DNA from: Rostratula benghalensis
Taxonomy: Eukaryota; Chordata; Aves; Charadriiformes; Rostratulidae
Length of the DNA: 64,000 nt
Direction: 5' to 3'
Assembly (NCBI GenBank): GCA_013399305.1
Contig: VXAI01000038.1
Coordinates: forward strand, 5,808,560 to 5,872,559
Under the pieces are notes generated by a model that had not been told where the DNA came from, did not search any database, and saw only the letters and a list, made by a program, of their open reading frames with translations. Each line of letters opens with the position of its first letter. The first letter of the stretch is position 1. The position numbers were made by a program, and so were the translations under genes. Shown one piece after another: positions 60,601 to 64,000 of the stretch.

Positions 60601-62707
60601 AATCTTATCTTTGGGGCTGACTTCCTGGGATGGAAAGAATTCATGCCAACGTGGGAGCACCTGACCTACCAGTCATCAGGGCATTAAATCTTGCAGTGAC
60701 AGACTGGTAAAGAGTCTTCAGCCATCAGAATTGTGGATACAACTAATAGCCAACATGTAGATAAATTGTCTTTATAAATAAATGGAGTTATGCAAATATA
60801 TTGATAGAAAACTGCTTAAGCTGTGGAGTATCTGGATATGTTGTACAACAAAAACTCTTCAACTTTGTGGGGGGAAAAAAAAAAGCAGGGGGGAGGGGAA
60901 GCGGGCTGAGGTTGGTACACTCGTTTGGATGGGTAAATGTAGTCAGAAGTGCATGTTTCCCATTGAAAACCTTATATAGAAGAAAACTGGGTTTTATTTT
61001 TAGTTCTCTTGAGTGAAATATGCTTAATCCTGCAATTTGTATGTCGAGCTCGGGCAGACAGGCAGCATTGGCAATGCATTAAGCATGCTACTTAATAGAA
61101 ATTAACTTCAGAACAAATGTATGTGATAAAGCTGTTTATTGGAAGCAAGATTCCCACTTATCTTCTCTATATGCCATCAGAGAATGTCTCATCTCTTTAG
61201 GTACTGCTAGTGTTTAAAATGTTTACCTTTGTTTGCCTGTATGAATGCCAACTTCAGGGCCATGACCATTAGAAGGGGAAAGCTTGATTAACATGAGATA
61301 ACAGCTCTTGTCTGAAGAGGTGCAGTGCACTGAATGCTTAGATCCAACCGTTGTTGGAAAAGCTTGTAAGTCCAGCTGAAAGGCAGTCTTCATGTAATCC
61401 TGTTGCTATTAAACTTTGCTTGTTCCCAAGTTTCATACTTTCACTCTGTAGAGCTCTGTTTTTCTCTGCTGTGTTGAGCAGTTAGGCTCCTTAATGTTCT
61501 GGCATGACTTGGAGTATAACTTAGTATTTTTTTTTTCCTAGTTTTAGTTTCTGATTTCCAATTGTTCTTTTTGGGCCATTTTTCTATACTTTTGCACAGT
61601 CATGCTAGGTTGGCATTGCTGCACTCTTTCATCTTGATGTGGATTAATGGCCTAGAAAATGCACTTTAGTGGAGAAACCCATTAGCTGGAATGAAAAAAG
61701 ACAACAAACCCTTTAGTATTTTTTTTTCCCATTAGTAGACTGGTCAGGGAGCCACACGATGCTATGGTGGTAAACACTCTGGGCATGGACTTCATTACTA
61801 TTGCAGGGGTTTAGAGATTAGGGAAGTAGTTCTTGGTGAAAGTACACATTGATAGGTTTACATATGCAAAATGAGAAACAGGTTGCTTCATTTTGGAACA
61901 AAGTGCTTTGTCTAGGGAATGCTTGCCACCATGCAGTATTTCCTTATTTTTTTTTCTTTTTATAACTAAGTCTAATTTGGGTTTTTGGTTTTGTTTTTTT
62001 AAGAGATGACTATAGACAATTTAAAGAAAATGAGCCACAAAGACTAGAATAGCATGGTAATCTTGTTCCAGTAGCTTCCTGTCAGTTACACTCAAATTTT
62101 TTTCAAAATTTAATTTGGTTATTGGGAGAAATTTTGCTCCTGCCTTAAAAAATGAATTTTCAGCTCTGCTAGAAATAAGCCCTGCATGCTTATGAAAGTA
62201 AACTTTAAGGTGACTAAATGCCTTCTACCTCTTCCTTACTGAAGATTTACTTTTTCTAAATGTCTTTTGGGGGAAGGGCAGTTTGTGGAGCCAAAGGATG
62301 CTTTTGTAAGCAAAACTTCAATCTCCTTTTTTAATAGAGCCAAATGTCACCATTGCTATCCCTGGTCAAGGCAGTGCCATTTTGGAGCGGCTCACAGTTG
62401 AAATTTACCTTGTCACATCTTTCAAATTTTCTACTTTAAAAAAAAAAAAAATAAAAAAAGAACATACATAGTTTTTTGAAAACTACAGTGCTTGGTGGAA
62501 GAAGGATGGCATTTGGCTACCCTGTTCTTTCTCGAACGCCTCGGTGTTGCCTGTCTGCGCCGGCCATTGTTGCAATGTAAGCAATACTGTTTGATGCACT
62601 GCCACCCTCTATTGTTTGTTCAGTGTTTAGAATCTCCAGTGGGGAAGAGGAAAAGAAGCATGACTGTTAGTACTTCTCAGGACCCATCTTTCTCAGGATT
62701 AAACCAG
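45485..62707 (+). CDS. CSNK1A1: CSNK1A1, casein kinase 1 alpha (5' part; continues beyond the window)
   Basis: Spliced plus-strand CDS: 45485-45607, 46446-46552, 58274-58400, 60157-60255 and, in the long isoform, 62624-62707. All junctions are GT-AG and in phase. The first four exons give residues 1-152. They show the kinase N-lobe (P-loop GSGSFGDIY at 24-32, catalytic Lys46 in VAVK), the hinge region ([14 protein letters not shown]) and the catalytic loop HRDIKPDN with Asp136. The DFG exon and the rest of the C-lobe are beyond 64000. CK1 alpha is a Ser/Thr kinase; by family it primes beta-catenin at Ser45 in the destruction complex and acts in Hedgehog, circadian and p53 signalling. The start is the first ATG after the upstream ORF, in a GCCATGG context. 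Residue numbering agrees with the human enzyme. Confidence 0.97.
45608..46445 (+). other. CSNK1A1 intron 1
   Basis: 838 bases. The first third is still GC-rich and CpG-containing; from about 46000 it becomes AT-rich, with T-runs near 46100. No other feature is seen. Confidence 0.85.
46446..46552 (+). CDS. CSNK1A1: CSNK1A1 exon 2
   Basis: Acceptor CTCTTACTGTAG, donor GTAGGA. 107 bases encoding [20 protein letters not shown] and continuing to GIPHIR, with the ATP-anchoring Lys46. Ends in phase 2 within an arginine codon. Confidence 0.97.
48250..48276 (+). repeat. Three copies of a 9-bp unit
   Basis: TTCAATTAC, TTCAATTAC and TTCAGTTAC follow one another at 48250, 48259 and 48268. Confidence 0.85.
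51226..51365 (+). repeat. A/C-rich strand-asymmetric tract
   Basis: Nearly all A and C on the plus strand, with A-runs joined by CC and CAAACCC. It produces a lysine/proline/threonine-rich chance ORF that should not be annotated as a gene. Confidence 0.6.
54645..54690 (+). repeat. A-rich tract with CAAACCC interruptions
   Basis: AAAAAACAAACCCAAAAAAC followed by AAAAGCAAAACCC. Same texture as 6228-6290. Confidence 0.6.
58274..58400 (+). CDS. CSNK1A1: CSNK1A1 exon 3
   Basis: Acceptor CTCTGTTGCAG, donor GTATGT. 127 bases encoding [20 protein letters not shown] and on to LMLADQ; gatekeeper, hinge and helix D/E. Ends in phase 0. Confidence 0.97.
58401..60156 (+). other. CSNK1A1 intron 3
   Basis: 1756 bases, AT-rich, ending in a T-run of about 12 and TTACAG. 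Nothing else is recognised. Confidence 0.85.
60157..60255 (+). CDS. CSNK1A1: CSNK1A1 exon 4 (catalytic loop)
   Basis: A 12-base T-run and TTACAG form the acceptor; donor GTTAGT. 33 codons with [20 protein letters not shown], including the catalytic Asp136. Phase 0 on both sides. Confidence 0.97.
60256..62623 (+). other. CSNK1A1 intron 4, upstream of the L exon
   Basis: About 2.4 kb. Contains an A-run near 60886, several T-runs, an A-run with TAAAAAAAG at about 62438-62460, and a CpG-bearing unique segment close to the L exon (about 62330-62620) that may hold splicing control elements. Confidence 0.8.
62624..62707 (+). CDS. CSNK1A1: CSNK1A1 alternative 'L' exon (28 codons, nuclear-targeting insert)
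   Basis: Acceptor ATTGTTTGTTCAG, donor GTCTGA. 84 bases, phase 0 on both sides, so it can be included or skipped without a frame change. It encodes the known long-form insert, starting [12 protein letters not shown] and ending FSGLNQ, placed right after residue 152, between the catalytic loop and the DFG motif. The basic VGKRKR string is the reported nuclear localisation signal of the L isoform, and the Ser/Thr-rich remainder offers phosphorylation sites. The L form has been described in chicken and mammals (established knowledge). Confidence 0.93.
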
Positions 62708-64000
62708 GTCTGAACTGTCTCCTATTCCAACCTCAACCCCAAATTCATGTGCTTTATTTTTGTTTTGGTTTCGGTTTGTTTTGGTTTTTTTTATTTTTCT
62801 TCTGGAGAATGTAGACCTTGCAAAAGCACCTCTTATGTTGGCATTATTCAGACATACTTGGCAAACATGTAACATTACTAAGATGTTTCCCTGTGGCGCT
62901 TGTTTAAATTGTGGAATTATTTCTAAACTGGATATTAAAAAGGGCTAAAATGTAAGTGCTTGATTTCAAATGCAGAAGCAGGTTCTACTTTTTGTCCTGT
63001 GAAACGCAAAGGCAATTTGTTGAATGTGTTGAAGGATAGACATGCCACCTTTGTGAAACAGGAGGCCTTCTGTGTAGGGCTGGCTGCTTGCCTTCCTGTA
63101 GGGTTCCTGCAGTGTCTTTGAATACACAGGGAGAAGTTCTGTTATCACTTCAACCAGACTCCTTCCCTTGCAGTTTGTGTTCAAAAAATCTTTCCAATTA
63201 TGTGATCATATCTTCATCCATTGTACTAAAAAAAATGAAATTACTCCAACAACCTGTGTCTTGGAGAAGCACAAGCTTACCTTGTAGTGTTAAATGTAGT
63301 ACTCCTGACTCTTTAAGAGGAGATGAATTGGAGAGAAATGAAGACGTATGCCAGTTCGTAGCAGGACAGCTGGAAGTTGCTGAATATGAATCATAGCTCA
63401 GGAGTTTGGCCACAGAATCAGTCCGTAGCTTTCCACAGTGATAGTATTAAATCCCAGGCAGCTTGGTGCTGTACATGAGCTGACAGGCTTCTGTTGTCTC
63501 CTGAAACTTTCTTATCATTTGAGGCAGAGGCTTTGATCTACTTCTCTAGTTGCTCTTGGCAAAAATCTTGCCCTACTTCTCCAGTTTCCTGCTGATTGTG
63601 CAACAAACAGAATTAAGGTGGTACGAGGTTATCTCTGGGAATACGTCTGTCTTCCTGCTGGCTGGTGTTCGTACGTTCTGTGCTCATCCAAATAAGGCTC
63701 TGTCTTCCAACTTAACTCTTTGCAAGATGGACCTGATCCTTTGCCTTCCACCATTAGGAATAGGAAATACAGAATGAGCTGAAGCTAGGGAACAGAATAA
63801 ACTTCCCTGGAGAAATCAGTGCTAGTTCTTGACTAGTGTAAAACAGGTCTGTGATGCTGAATGGATTTCTTTTTTTTTTTTTGTCTAGGTTCTGCCCATA
63901 GCAGTTGAGAGAATGCAGAATTACCTTGTCCAGGTCTAATATCAAGAGCTTGTAACAGTGGGTGAAAGTGGCAGGGCATCATTTACTTTTATAACTCTCT
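62708..64000 (+). other. CSNK1A1 intron after the L exon (runs off the window)
   Basis: No DFG-containing exon (LFLIDFG) is seen before the window ends. T-runs occur near 62760-62800 and 63870-63882. Nothing else is recognised. Confidence 0.75.

Noticed and set aside
62708..64000. Next CSNK1A1 exon with the DFG motif
   Set aside because: No LFLIDFG-type coding segment with splice sites is present before the window ends.
1..64000. CRISPR arrays, tRNA, rRNA, endogenous retrovirus genes, toxin or defence systems
   Set aside because: No regular direct repeats with spacers, no tRNA-like boxes and no gag/pol/env-like frames were seen. The window is ordinary vertebrate gene and intergenic DNA.

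Overview
This window is nuclear DNA from a vertebrate, most likely a bird. Coding sequence is split into short exons with GT-AG introns. The interspersed repeats are CR1 LINE fragments with the 3' end (…ATTCTGTGATTCTGTG) and internal text typical of birds and other sauropsids. Genes are compact and repeat density is low. There is no bacterial, plasmid or phage content and no CRISPR array. Almost all open reading frames in the window are chance ORFs in GC-rich non-coding DNA.

Two real protein genes can be assembled exon by exon. ARHGEF37 lies on the minus strand. Its coding sequence spans 24748 down to 14488 in 12 coding exons; all splice phases agree and give a 686-residue DH-BAR-SH3-SH3 Rho guanine-nucleotide exchange factor. 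A non-coding first exon probably lies in the CpG island at about 26680-27470. CSNK1A1 (casein kinase 1 alpha) lies on the plus strand. Its CpG-island promoter is at about 44650-45610, the start codon at 45485, and four constitutive exons plus the 28-codon alternative 'L' exon (62624-62707) are present. The rest of the kinase lies beyond the right edge. The genes stand head to head about 18 kb apart, matching the CSNK1A1/ARHGEF37 arrangement I know from human 5q32.

Layout: 1-9400 is intergenic DNA with two small 11-bp minisatellites and several AT-rich islands that look like conserved non-coding elements. 9400-14487 is the 3' flank and possible 3'UTR of ARHGEF37, with a 420-bp CR1 copy and a small CpG-rich patch. 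14488-24748 holds the ARHGEF37 coding exons. 24763-27470 is its first intron and promoter. 27470-44650 is the intergenic stretch between the two promoters, with several CR1 fragments and candidate enhancer-like blocks. 44650-64000 is the 5' part of CSNK1A1, where base composition changes abruptly from GC-rich to AT-rich just after exon 1.

I found no undescribed multi-gene system. The points most worth a second look are regulatory: the L exon and its flank; a six-codon upstream ORF with a strong start context embedded in a YY1-type element in the CSNK1A1 leader; a row of NRF1-type palindromes in the same promoter; tandem splice acceptors in ARHGEF37; and AT-rich blocks that may be conserved enhancers.
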